DNA of 64,000 nt from Ceratopteris richardii (Eukaryota; Streptophyta; Polypodiopsida; Polypodiales; Pteridaceae): positions 203,393,627-203,457,626 of the forward strand of contig CM035407.1 of NCBI GenBank assembly GCA_020310875.1, read 5' to 3'. Positions 22,581-31,545 of the stretch are shown here, in pieces (positions within the stretch are counted from its first letter, which is position 1; each line of letters opens with the position of its first letter). The position numbers were made by a program, and so were the translations under genes. The notes under the pieces were generated by a model. That model searched no databases, was not told the origin of the DNA, and saw only the letters and a list, made by a program, of their open reading frames with translations.

Positions 22581-25500
22581 GGGGAATTGTTCTTGTAAGT
22601 CATCTATTTCTTGAATAGGAGGATGGGTGCCTTGTTCTTTTCTCCACTTCTCTTCTTGGATTTCTCTCAAAAATTCGTGTGAGTACCTATGTATGGAAGA
22701 CAGGTTATCTTCACCCTCTGTGTTGGGTACTTGAGATAGGGACAGTGCATTTCTTTCCTGTGTCTCCGGGACAATAGGGTTCCTATGCTAATTCTTTTTC
22801 TCCCTACTTTCTATCAAGTATTCTAGCCTCTCCATTAATCATTGAAAGTGTAATTCAGGTTTTGCCATGTTACTCCAATTAAGATATCTAGAGGCTTCAA
22901 ACATTGCTTGTGCTAATTCTACCATCTTCATGCAAAGTTTAGTTCTCTCAATTTCTAGATCAGCTCGAGGGTAGTTTTTACTCATTTCAGCTATTTGAGG
23001 TCTTTCTTTTATTCTAGCTTGATATGCACGAAACATCATGTCTAAGTTTTCTGGTATAGGTTCTGCTAAAACTGATCTTGATTTCTGAGCTAGATTTTCT
23101 TGATTCAATTCCTGTGAAGTCAATTCTAGGATTTTGGCTCTCGATTCTTTTAAACTTCCTTCCAACTCGGTTATCTTTTTACTCCATTTTCTCTTAATTC
23201 TTTCTCTAGAGTCTTTCCAAGATTTCTTCTTTTTAATGCTATACTCTCCACTAGTTCCGGCTACTTTCTCAGCATTAAGCTGTTGGTTCTGTAAGAGCGC
23301 CTGGGCTCTTGTTATAGCTTGGATAGGCATGTATGTAGGGTTGGATCCATCTGCATTGTGTACAATACCTATCATGTTGATCGGTGTCACATTCGAAGCA
23401 TTAGCAGGGCTCTTAGGACAATCTTTGATTATGTGCTCTTTGCCACAGTCGGCACAAAAGCCTTGTACGTTATAATATTGTGATTGTCCTATTATCGGAG
23501 GATGTGGACAATCCTTTATGAAATGATCTCCTTGGCACCTAAAGCATGCTCCTCTAGGGCCCTGTGGTCTTTGTTGTCTCAATTGGGGTCATGGATTTGG
23601 GTTTGTGTACATCACATTAGCATAGTCGGGCTCCCAACTAGGTTCCACTGGTGGACTATCATATTGATATGTCTCCACGTGTTCTGGTGACTCTGAGTAG
23701 TATGCGGGTGGACTATCTACATGAGTAGATTCAAAGCTGTTAGAGTTCGGATCATTGTCAGTAATTAGGGGTGAAACAGAAACTAAAGCCTGATTGAGGT
23801 TTTCCTCTGCAGCAGCGTATTTGACTGAGATGACATTAGGTGGTGGGGGTGGCTGCTGAGCTAAGACAGGTTGTGGTCTCTGTTGAGCGTGATAAGGATA
23901 GTTTTGAGGAGGCCTATAGTAATGAGGTTGAGCATTGTAATGACCTTGATACCTACCTGGTTGTGGGTATGCTTGCGGGTAGTTCTGTCTCACTGCCTGT
24001 TTGTTGTATGGACAGTCTTGAGCGGTGTGATTTGTGTATCTTCTCTCAATCGTACAGTATTGGCCACTAGGGTTGGCTTGTGGTAGTGTTGCATTGGGAC
24101 ACACATTTGCCAAATGATTTCAACCACAGGTGTAACAACGTACGTTAGTTGTTAACTTAGGCATTTGTTTACTAGAAACTCCTAGTTTCTGGGCCACTTT
24201 TTTTGCTAGGTCCTCTATCGAGCTAGACAATTTCGTGGATGCTAGAGATGAACAGTCTGAGTCCTTATAGACCTTTGAGAGTTCCAAGTCATCTCCTAAG
24301 TTGTCTTCAATGTCTATGCAAATTCTTACACATTGCTCTAGCATTCTAGGTTCCTTCAAGTACACATAGGAGTGTAGTTGTGAGCTCAACAGACCATCTA
24401 GAAACAATGACACTTGTTTGGCCTGTGAGGGTAGCTCTTGCATTGGACATCTTTCAACATATTGTCTAAACCTACATCCTGCAAGTCTAACTGTTTCCTG
24501 AGGGGTCTATTTGAAGCTATGAATCAATGAAGACGTATCATGTCTGATCTCAGTTTTAGAGAATTCAGTGATGAATGACTCTAAAAAGTGATGGATATCT
24601 CTAAATTCCCTTTGTTGCAATGGTTGAAACCAAGTTAAAGTTGTATTCTTTAATGTTATTCCAAATGCATTATATTGCGTGAACATGTCTTCGACTTGTT
24701 CTGCCCGTAGCACTTGCTTAAATTCCGCAACATGGTCATAGGGATCTCTTGTCCCATCGAAGTAGTTTTTCATGGATTTTACTAACTGAGTGGGTCTCAA
24801 TATTCTTGCGTGTTCACGTGGTCTAGGTAGAGGAAAATCATCTCTACCGCTTGGCATTCTTTGTCTTTCCACTCTATCGGTGTCTATGGTGGTTCTATCT
24901 CTCCCTATGGGATGATTGAAACTTACTTCCAGACTCTCTTTGTTCTTCTCCCTTTGATTAACGTGGGCTGAGGATGTTCTTGCCCCTTGTTGGCTCCCGT
25001 CTACGTTTGTTTGAGATGGAGGGAATACCAACTCACCTCTCCATGTATAGGTGTTTCTTGCGTGGTCTGGTACTAAAAATATTCTTTCTGAAGTTTCATC
25101 TAGGTATACAACCTTTTCAGGTGTATCCGGGTCCTTGAACTCGTAGATTATGATGGAGCCTATCTCACTAGGTTGTTCCATTCTGTATCTCCAAAATGCT
25201 TCGTCAGTTTCTTTATTCACAAACAACTCTATGCTTCTGTTGTCCTGAGGGATCCACTGTGGAACTAGTACTCGTGTCAGTACACATTTCCCTCTAGGTG
25301 TCCTAGGTTCTTCTCCTACTGGTTCTTTTCCTTGGGATTTAGCTTTTGTCTCTAACTGAATTACGCCAAACTCATTCGTATTGTTTGGCTGAGTACTTAT
25401 GATGTACATCGTTCCTTCTTTGTCTATGTATGTGTCTCTTTCGAATTTCACCACTGGACGTTCCAATCCCACGGGTTGGTCAGGGTTATGCATTTGCACT

Positions 25501-25796
25501 ACTTGTCTTCGCAAACCATCCTCATAGATGTGAGCACCTAAGCGGTTGGTTCGGAGAAATTCTAATTGAGTCCTATAGGGTCCTTTAGGTCTTTCTAAAT
25601 ATGCAACATTTGACACTCCTTCTGGTCTTTCCGTGCTAAATGCCATTTCTGATTCACTCATTTCTGAGCTCTCGTAGGGGTAATTACTATTCAATTGTTG
25701 AGCCCACGATCGTGCAGTAGTTCCTACACTTGCTTCTGATGATCTAAGGCTTCGTCTGTCTGACTTACCTATATGCTTGCCGGATCTAAGGTTCAT
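22581..25796 (-). pseudogene. Gag polyprotein of element B
   Basis: One frame begins MNLRSGKHIGKSDRRS at 25796 and runs past TAG 24507, TGA 24117 and TGA 23589, each explicable by C-to-T from CAG or CGA. The capsid-like part includes YFDGTRDPYDHVAEFKQVL, WFQPLQQREFRDIHHF and HSFK. Zinc knuckles CYTCGxNHLANVC, CFRCQGDHFIKDC and CADCGKEHIIKDC all have CX2CX3HX4C spacing. A fourth, atypical knuckle-like motif CTIERRYTNHTAQDC has Glu where the second Cys would be. Between them is a Pro/Gln/Tyr-rich stretch. A coiled, Lys/Glu-rich region (near 23200) and SMxxPELHF sequence close the protein. It is about 1,070 codons, long for gag. Confidence 0.85.
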
Positions 25797-26229
25797 GAAT
25801 TTACTCCCTAGTACTTCTGATTGTCACTCGTTCTTTGTTCTTTTTTGCTTGATTCTTTTTTAGTGCTATTAAGTTCTTGTCTTGTTTAGCTGTATGCGTC
25901 AGGAATCGACTTTCCATTATATTTTTGAGTGCTCGTTCCGTCAGACTTAGGTTCTTTACTTGAGGTTTTCATATCACGCACCTTTATCCTTAGTCTTAAA
26001 CTTGAAAAATTAAATCTCTTGAACTTGATGCATTCCTATCGTCGTTAATCCAATCCACAATGCTAATCGTTTAGCTTAAGCTAATAATTGACTGAGGGGG
26101 TTGAGTAATCTTCCAATGTAATAGGCCTCTTTTCTAGTGAAATAATTTCATGTAGGAAAAATTTTGGGTTGACAAGTTTCATATTCTCTCTCTAGACCTT
26201 AATTAGATCATGTTTTCCAATGGGATTTT
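25797..26229 (-). other. Untranslated leader segment of element B
   Basis: This stretch lies between the gag start and the dispersed repeat. It is A/T-rich without an open frame or recognisable motif and belongs to the long 5' leader. Confidence 0.5.
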
Positions 26230-27220
26230 GAAGGTGAAGATGAAAGAATTAAGGAAAACTCTGTATGAGGGAAAGGTAGAGCAAGTAGAAGAGAATAAAA
26301 GTGCCTGTGTTAGATTTTTGTGAATCATGTTCTAAGTACCTCGTTCAGGGTCCTACGTTTAGTTCATTGTAAGAAAATGCCTTGATTTTACTCTCTCTCT
26401 AGAATTTTAAACCTTGTAGGGCTCAAAAGTGGCATTTGGAGGTGGATTTGGACCTCAGACGTCTCTAACACTATTGTGCAGATCGAAAAATTGAATAAAA
26501 GTGTCTCTCACAAGCTTAACCTAATTACTCATTGTTTTTTAGTTATAGTGCTTTGAAAAGTGCCGTTTTTTCCAACACTTAAAAAAAAAAAACGAGGGCT
26601 TGTCTAATTCTATTCGAATCCGTGATTCTCATGCTCACGTGTCACCATGTCTAATTATGTATGTTTTCGGATATGTCTTCTTGGTGTTTTTCTGCTATTT
26701 TTGACAGGTATGCTAAAGAAAGGAAGTACACTACGATCGCATGGCTTTTTGCGAAAGTTTTGGAGAAACTCGACTTTTTCTAAATTTGGTGGATCGCACA
26801 CTTCTTTGGGGAGCACGGCTGCGATCAAACGGAAAAAAGATAAGAAGGCCTGCACATCAACACGGAGGACACACAGAAATCTGAGAATTACCTTGTGATT
26901 GAGAGTGTGATTGAGAGTGAGAGTGAGAGTGAGAGTGTGATTGAGAGTGCGAGTGAGAATGCGATTGTGATAGCTCGGGGGTGGTCGGGAGGTAGCGGCT
27001 TCGTCAAGAAGCTATTGTCCAAAGCTACTGTAACCATTGATTCACATCTATAATATCATAATTCTTTCTTCTCTGCATCATATTTGTTCTATTGTTCCGC
27101 ATTAGATTTTCTTTTACCTTGTGCAATCTTTGCGTTCTTGTCTCCACTGTTATTTCTGAGTAATCAAAAGATTGTGATTGGGGATAGATTGTGATTGAGA
27201 AAACGCTACATCCAACCTTG
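26230..27220. repeat. Dispersed repeat within B leader, copy of 40735-41760
   Basis: Several segments align by eye with 40735-41760 in the same orientation: GATGAAGATGAA..., CTCTCTCTAGAATTTT, CTAACACTATTG, GTCTCTCACAAGCT, AAAAGTGCCGTTTT and CTCGGGGGTGGTCGGG. Between them is a GATTGTGATTGAGA-type simple repeat (about 26895-26975). It might be an LTR in plus orientation inserted in the leader, or a leader module shared by two related elements. I could not find a clean target duplication. The reading frame at 26647-26898 is probably not a gene. Confidence 0.6.
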
Positions 27221-27744
27221 AGTCAGCTTTGTTGGTTGCTCTGATGCCCAAGAAGCCGCGCTTCCCAAGCCCTGCGTCCTTTGCTGCCTTGCTTTGCCTT
27301 ACTGTGTTTGCCCTTGATTGCCCTTGCTAGACCTGTAAAAAGTCAATGTTAGACCAATTCTCAACTGGATGATCAAGCACTTGAGTATATACACTTTTAA
27401 AGGTCCCTTCCCTTTTGCCCAAAAATTCAATGCCCCCTGGCTTTTCTAGTCCCGACTATGTCAACCTCAAATTAGCTTATCTAAAAATCAATGTATTCTT
27501 TATGAAAAAAATAGTTGAGGTCACATATTACTCGTCAAGAGCTTTCTAACGAGCTATAAAGCTCAAAAAACGGACGTCAGAGGAAAAAGATATGAGCGTT
27601 CAGGCCCTCGGGGGTAAAAACTGACAAACAGGTTTTTCTCCAAATATGAGCTAAGGGGTCTCCTATGAGTCTAATCACCCAAAAATTTGCCAAAATTTGC
27701 CCCAAAATTAGTCAAAAAATCAAACCCTAAAAATTGTGTTTGGG
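27221..27744 (-). other. Leader of element B, no gene
   Basis: This is moderately A/T-rich sequence between the dispersed repeat and the CGATGG array. I see no open frame beyond chance and no clear motif. It is probably untranslated leader. Confidence 0.4.
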
Positions 27745-28460
27745 GTGAGCAATCACGATGGTCTGAGATAATCGCGATGGTCTGGGACCGTCGTGATGGT
27801 CCAGGTGAACCGTTGCGATGGCGTGGCACAATCGCGATGGTCCGAAATTGCGAACTGTCACGATGGTCAGGAATTAATGCTCGCGATGGTCCAAAAGTGA
27901 ACGATCGCGATGGCGTGAATGTGAACAATCGTGATGGTGTGAATGAACCGTCGCGATGGTCTAACAGCGAGCAATCGCGATGGAATCGATCAACAGTCAA
28001 CGGGACAATCACGATGGCATGAGCCCGTCGCGATGGTCACAAAGCACGATGGCGTGAGCCAATCGCGATGGTTCAAATTTCGAGGCGTCGCGATGGTCTG
28101 AGGGTATCATCGTGATGGTCTAGCTTGTCACGTGGTAGTGCCGACGCGATGGCATGAGCCAAGCACGATGGCGTGGGGTCGACGGGATCCTCGTGATGGT
28201 CCAAGTGAACCGTCGCGATGGCTCAAGTGAGCCGTCGTAATGGTGCGAGACCGTCGCGATGGTCCGACCGAGCCGTCGCGATGGCGTGAGCCAATCGCGA
28301 TGGTGTGACACAATTGCGATGGCGTGAGCCAATCGCGATGGTCCACCAAAATGCAAATTTTGCAAATGCAAGTGTGGATTTGTGGATGCGCTTGTGTCGC
28401 CTACCTCCTGGTGTGGTCGCTTACCAAAAATGCCGAACTTGGCAGACCATCGCGATGGTC
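27745..28460 (-). repeat. Leader array of about 28 CCATCGCGA motifs, element B
   Basis: The core TCGCGATGG (plus strand; palindromic heart TCGCGA, full palindrome CCATCGCGATGG) or a one-step variant recurs about 28 times. Spacing is mostly 16-26 bases, with unrelated sequence between. Variants are chiefly TCGTGATGG and TCACGATGG, that is CpG changed to TpG or CpA. The array lies between primer site and gag, so it would be transcribed in the genomic RNA. Reading frames here are artefacts of the repeat. Element C has a comparable array with a different core. Confidence 0.85.
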
Positions 28461-28813
28461 TGACACACGGCAGATTTTTGACAGAAAGTGAAATTTTACC
28501 TTTTGCAAGCTTTCCTGATGCTCTGGAGCACTGTACCTGCAAGAAAACTCAAAAACACAATAGTACATGCAAGCACAAAAGCTCTCTCTCACTCTCTCGC
28601 GTGCACAAATGAGGGGAAATGAAGAGAATGGGTGGATATGGTGAATTTTTTGATTTTTTTGGAGTGGAAGATGATGATGCGGTGATGAAGATGGAGTGTG
28701 GGGGAGGTGAAAAACACTAAAAACTAACTAACAACAACAACAAAAACTGAAAATTTTAACTTCCAATGCCACTTCTTGCTATACTCTTACCATCACACAT
28801 TCGTCCTAGACTC

Positions 28814-28833
28814 GATCCCCGGCAACGGCGCCA
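28814..28833 (-). other. Primer-binding site (tRNA-Asp), element B
   Basis: On the minus strand TGGCGCCGTTGCCGGGGATC lies seven bases after the 5' LTR. It is the exact complement of the 3' end of plant tRNA-Asp including CCA, with the match running two bases further. It primes minus-strand cDNA synthesis. Confidence 0.92.
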
Positions 28834-28840
28834 AATTTGG

Positions 28841-29488
28841 TGTTGCTCTAGCACAATGGTGAGAACCACATTAAGAAGATCCACCTCCTTAATGTCAATC
28901 CGCGGAAGAGATAGGAGTGATATGAAGATCGTGAACATGAGAGGAAGTGAGAGTGAAGGTGAGAAGCATAGAGATGCACACACACATACACACACACAAC
29001 GAAGAGACAAGCAAGACACAATGGAAGGTGAGAAATCAACTCTATTACTCAAGAACACTCTTGCAAGCTCAAAATAGCTCTAGGCTCTTCTCTACTCACA
29101 TAAGCTAACCTCAAAAATGAGCTCTCTAGCTCTTTTTATAGATTCTAGACTAGTTTTGACGGGTTTCACATCTAGTGACTGGCATAGTTAAAAAATAGGT
29201 CCTAGATGCTATTTGAAAGGGTAAACGGTGTCTAAAAATAACCAAAATTGGTACAGCCATTCTACCTAAGCTCCTCAAGCTTGAGGACTCCTTGGCTTGC
29301 ACAAAATGGATATATAGATTACAAAAAAGGTTTTTCTATATCACATATGTTACAAAAGTGATGAAAATCACTGTTGGAGGTTTTGAAAAGTATTTATAAA
29401 ATATAATTCTTTGAAAAATGATTCGACTGACTCCTTGCTCTGCCTTTACATGCTTCCACGTCTTCTATGCCTGTGGCTGCTGCCAACA
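28841..29488 (-). repeat. 5' LTR of element B
   Basis: This 648-base LTR has termini TGTTGG...CAACA on the minus strand and pairs with 11045-11684. It is followed by the primer site. It contains a CA-rich microsatellite near 28977-29000 and the TATA-like signal listed separately. Right flank is the CTCCA duplication. Confidence 0.92.
29131..29141 (-). promoter_or_regulatory. TATA-like signal in 5' LTR of element B
   Basis: On the minus strand the LTR has TCTATAAAAAGAGC about 350 bases from its 5' end, conserved in the other LTR. It is the most likely core promoter of the element, with transcription starting roughly 30 bases downstream and continuing into the leader. Confidence 0.5.
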
Positions 29489-29493
29489 CTCCA
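29489..29493. repeat. Target site duplication (right) of element B
   Basis: CTCCA directly follows the LTR end GCCAACA and matches 11040-11044. Beyond it, family A integrase sequence resumes. Confidence 0.9.
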
Positions 29494-30529
29494 CGTCTTT
29501 TATATCCTTTACAGATTCCAAATCACAACTAGGACAATGTATCCATGGACTTCATAGTCGGGTACCGCAGACCCAAAGGAAGTGAGATCCTATCCTAGTT
29601 GTGGTAGAAAGATTGATGATCTATAGGGATCATGACTTTGGTCCATAGGGATCAATTCATACCCACGTAAGAGATGATAGAAACTCCACACAGGGATCAG
29701 AGTGTTAGTCCATTTGATCCATAGGGATTAGTGCATTTGATCCACAGGTAGCGGAGTTGTTTATCCAGCATGTCTCCAGATTGCATGGGTTATCGATATC
29801 CATAGTTTCAGATAGGGATGTCAGATTTACAGCACCAAGCATGTCAACCGGTTTTTAGATGACATATTGAGGGCATATATGTCTGAGAGACAGATAGATT
29901 GGGATAGTATGTGGCACTAGTTGCATTTCCTTTTGAGAAGAACTATGGCATGAATCCCAATGCTCTTAGTACCATAGGTATGTCACACAAATGTCCTAGT
30001 GCTTTGGAGTCCTTAGCACATGTCCAAGTAAATTTAGAAATAGCTAAAGCCAAGATGCAGCAAGAAGATGATAGCACTAAAGAGTACACTGATAGGAAAA
30101 GATCTACTAGATCCTTACAGGCAGGAGACAGAGTCTTTCTTCAGGAACCAGCTAGATCTACTTCATTGCCCACAAGGAAGTGTAGTTAACTATCACCAAG
30201 GTTTTTGTGGATCTTGGAAGATAGTTAAAAAGCTAGGTGAAGTTGCATACCGATTAGATCTTCCTCTATATTGCAGATTTCATCTAGTGTTCCATGTTTC
30301 TAGAGAGGATAATCTAATAGAAGGTATTTTTTCTTTGCAAGAAATTAAAAGCATGGATCATTCTCCAGACAGGATACTAAATCAGAGACAGAAGGGATTC
30401 AGGAGTGATGTCGTCCAGGAGTATTTAGTAGCCTCGAGAGGATTACCACTTACTAACTCTACTTGGGAATCAGAAGCTCTAGTTCGTAAGTACTTTCCCT
30501 CATTGATCATTGAGGACAATGATCTTTAG
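29494..30529 (+). pseudogene. Integrase core, C-terminus and chromodomain of family A
   Basis: This continues the integrase interrupted at 11044, with the equivalents of MDFIVG and the SDRDVRF region in shifting frames. It is disrupted by inserted GATCCATAGGGATCA-type palindromes (29617-29754) and a deletion near 29850. The frame at 30068-30529 reads SWKIVKKLGEVAYRLDLP and HLVFHVSREDNL, then PDRILNQRQKGFRSDVVQEYL and LPLTNSTWESEALVRKYFP. The last two are a chromodomain pattern that would target integration to heterochromatin. The ORF ends in TAG just before the polypurine tract. It is a pseudogene but its C-terminal third is well preserved. Confidence 0.85.
29617..29754. repeat. Cluster of TGATCCAYAGGGATCA palindromes in integrase
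   Basis: Five copies or part copies of a 16-base near-palindrome (arms TGATCC/GGATCA around AYAG) interrupt the integrase sequence: 29617-29632, 29639-29654, around 29690, 29714-29730 and around 29738-29748. The uninterrupted family copy at 34400-34470 reads straight through these points. The same motif occurs at the LTR start (30550-30590) and in the fragments at 31385-31550 and 32340-32500. Confidence 0.8.
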
Positions 30530-30542
30530 AAGGGGGAGAGAG
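30528..30542 (+). other. Polypurine tract of outer family A element
   Basis: AGAAGGGGGAGAGAG lies directly before the LTR start TGTCAGACA and overlaps the end of the integrase/chromodomain frame by its stop codon. Confidence 0.85.
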
Positions 30543-30845
30543 TGTCAGACATTGATCCATAGGGATTAATCTATTTGATCTGCAGGGATCAATCCATGTG
30601 TGTGAGGGACAAGGGCCAGCTAGCCAAGGTCCCAAGCTCGGGCGATACCCTAAGGTACTTTGGTAGTAATGGGAACTACTTTGGTAGTAATGGGAATAAG
30701 TGTTGCATGATGGCCACATGTTCACACTAGACTATTCCAGATCATGCTATTCTTAGAGTATATCATTGTTAGTTTTAGAGTACAAGAGGGTATATATGGA
30801 TGGGAGGAGAGTCACACACATCATTCAAGCTTTTGTCTCACAACA
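30543..30845 (+). repeat. 3' LTR of outer family A element
   Basis: The LTR starts TGTCAGACATTGATCC and ends CTCACAACA, 303 bases. It has a TATA-like GTATATATGG near 30790. It contains the GATCCATAGGGAT palindrome twice near its start, which the LTR at 3958-4168 has only in rudimentary form. A short GGGAACTACTTTGGTAGTAAT duplication lies near 30655-30692. Confidence 0.8.
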
Positions 30846-30977
30846 GTGATGGAGACTCAAGTTGGAATGCTCCAACACTTTGAGCCAAAGTGAGAGCAGA
30901 ATTCCAAGAGTAAGGGTTGATTAGACCCAACTATTCACCCTTTGCCGCACCAATTCTTCTTGTGAAGAAGAAGGATG
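30846..30977 (+). pseudogene. Family A protease-RT linker/RT fragment
   Basis: Starting immediately after the LTR, the sequence corresponds to the linker with GGAATGCTCCAACACTT and then to RT with SPFAAPILLVKKKDG in a broken frame. At about 30977 it switches, at a shared GGATCTAGCTG, to integrase in the opposite orientation. It is a small rearrangement product. Confidence 0.7.
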
Positions 30978-31545
30978 GATCTAGCTGATACCTGAAGAAA
31001 GACTCTGTCTCTTGCCTCTAAGGATCTAGGAGATCTTTTCCTATCAACGTACTCTTTAGCCCTATCAGATTCTTGCTGCATCTTGGCTTTAGCTATTTCT
31101 AAATTTGCTTGGATGTTTGCTAAGAACTCCAAAGCACTAGGACATCTCTATGACATATCTATGGTACTAAGAGCATTGAGATTCATGCCATGGTTCATCT
31201 CAAAAGGAAATACAACTAGTGCCAAATACTATCCCAATCTGTCTGTCTCCCTCAATATGTCCTCTAAAAACTAGGTGGCCCGCTTGATCCTGTAAATCTG
31301 ACATCCCTATTTGAAACTATGGATGTTAACAACCCATGCAATATGAAGACATGCTGGATAAACAACTCGGGTACCTGTGGCTCAAATGGACTAACCCCTG
31401 TGGATCAATGATCCCTGTGGATCACATGCACTGATCCCTGTGGATCAATGTCTGACACTGTGATCCCTGTGTGGAGTTTCTATCGTCTCCTACGTGGGTA
31501 TGAACTGATCCCTATGGACCAAAGTCATGATCCCTATGGATCAAT
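30978..31545 (-). pseudogene. Family A integrase fragment E1 (minus)
   Basis: Minus-strand integrase C-terminal sequence (EFLANIQANLEIAKAKM, RSLEARDRVFLQV) is joined to core sequence broken by GATCCACAGGGATCA palindromes. It includes an internal copy of the LTR start (TGTCAGACATTG at about 31457). It duplicates 31940-32500 in tandem with few differences. Confidence 0.75.

Larger units (their letters stand above)
11045..29488 (-). mobile_element. Element B: 18.4-kb Ty3/gypsy element with extra ORFs
   Basis: The element has two LTRs (640 and 648 bases), TGTTG...CAACA termini, CTCCA duplications, a tRNA-Asp primer site (28814-28833) and a polypurine tract (11685-11700). These fix its orientation on the minus strand. 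The internal order is a 3-kb leader with a motif array, gag, protease 1, RT, RNase H, two H2C2 modules, integrase, protease-like ORF 2, a large proline-rich/coiled-coil ORF and the 3' LTR. The RT/RNase H/IN sequences look Tat-like (non-chromodomain), but lineage needs a tree. At least twenty in-frame stops and several frameshifts make it inactive. It sits in the integrase of the older family A element. Confidence 0.93.
8308..30845 (+). mobile_element. Family A chromodomain Ty3/gypsy element, 5' truncated, interrupted by element B
   Basis: Going along the plus strand there are gag (8308), zinc knuckle, protease, remnants of RT and RNase H, and the integrase zinc-binding domain. After the 18.4-kb insertion of element B come the integrase core and C-terminus with chromodomain, the polypurine tract and a 3' LTR (30543-30845). 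The 5' LTR, primer site and gag start are absent: sequence homologous to the family begins abruptly at 8308 in mid-gag. Several internal deletions and stops make it inactive. Gag-PR-RT-RH-IN order plus chromodomain places it among chromoviruses. Confidence 0.85.

Noticed and set aside
11642-25796. Stop-codon reassignment (TAG/TGA as sense) to explain interrupted frames
   Set aside because: Frameshifts and lost active-site residues occur in the same element, and C-to-T decay explains the pattern more simply.
27745-28460. CRISPR-like array
   Set aside because: The repeats are about 9-12 bases, degenerate, and lie inside a plant retrotransposon leader. Spacers are irregular and no cas-like gene exists.
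27671-28542. Ser/Arg-rich ORFs on both strands
   Set aside because: They arise from the repeated CGATGG motif in the leader of element B, and codon pattern follows the repeat.
28814-28835. tRNA-Asp gene
   Set aside because: Only the last 22 bases of the tRNA match. The position next to an LTR shows a primer-binding site.
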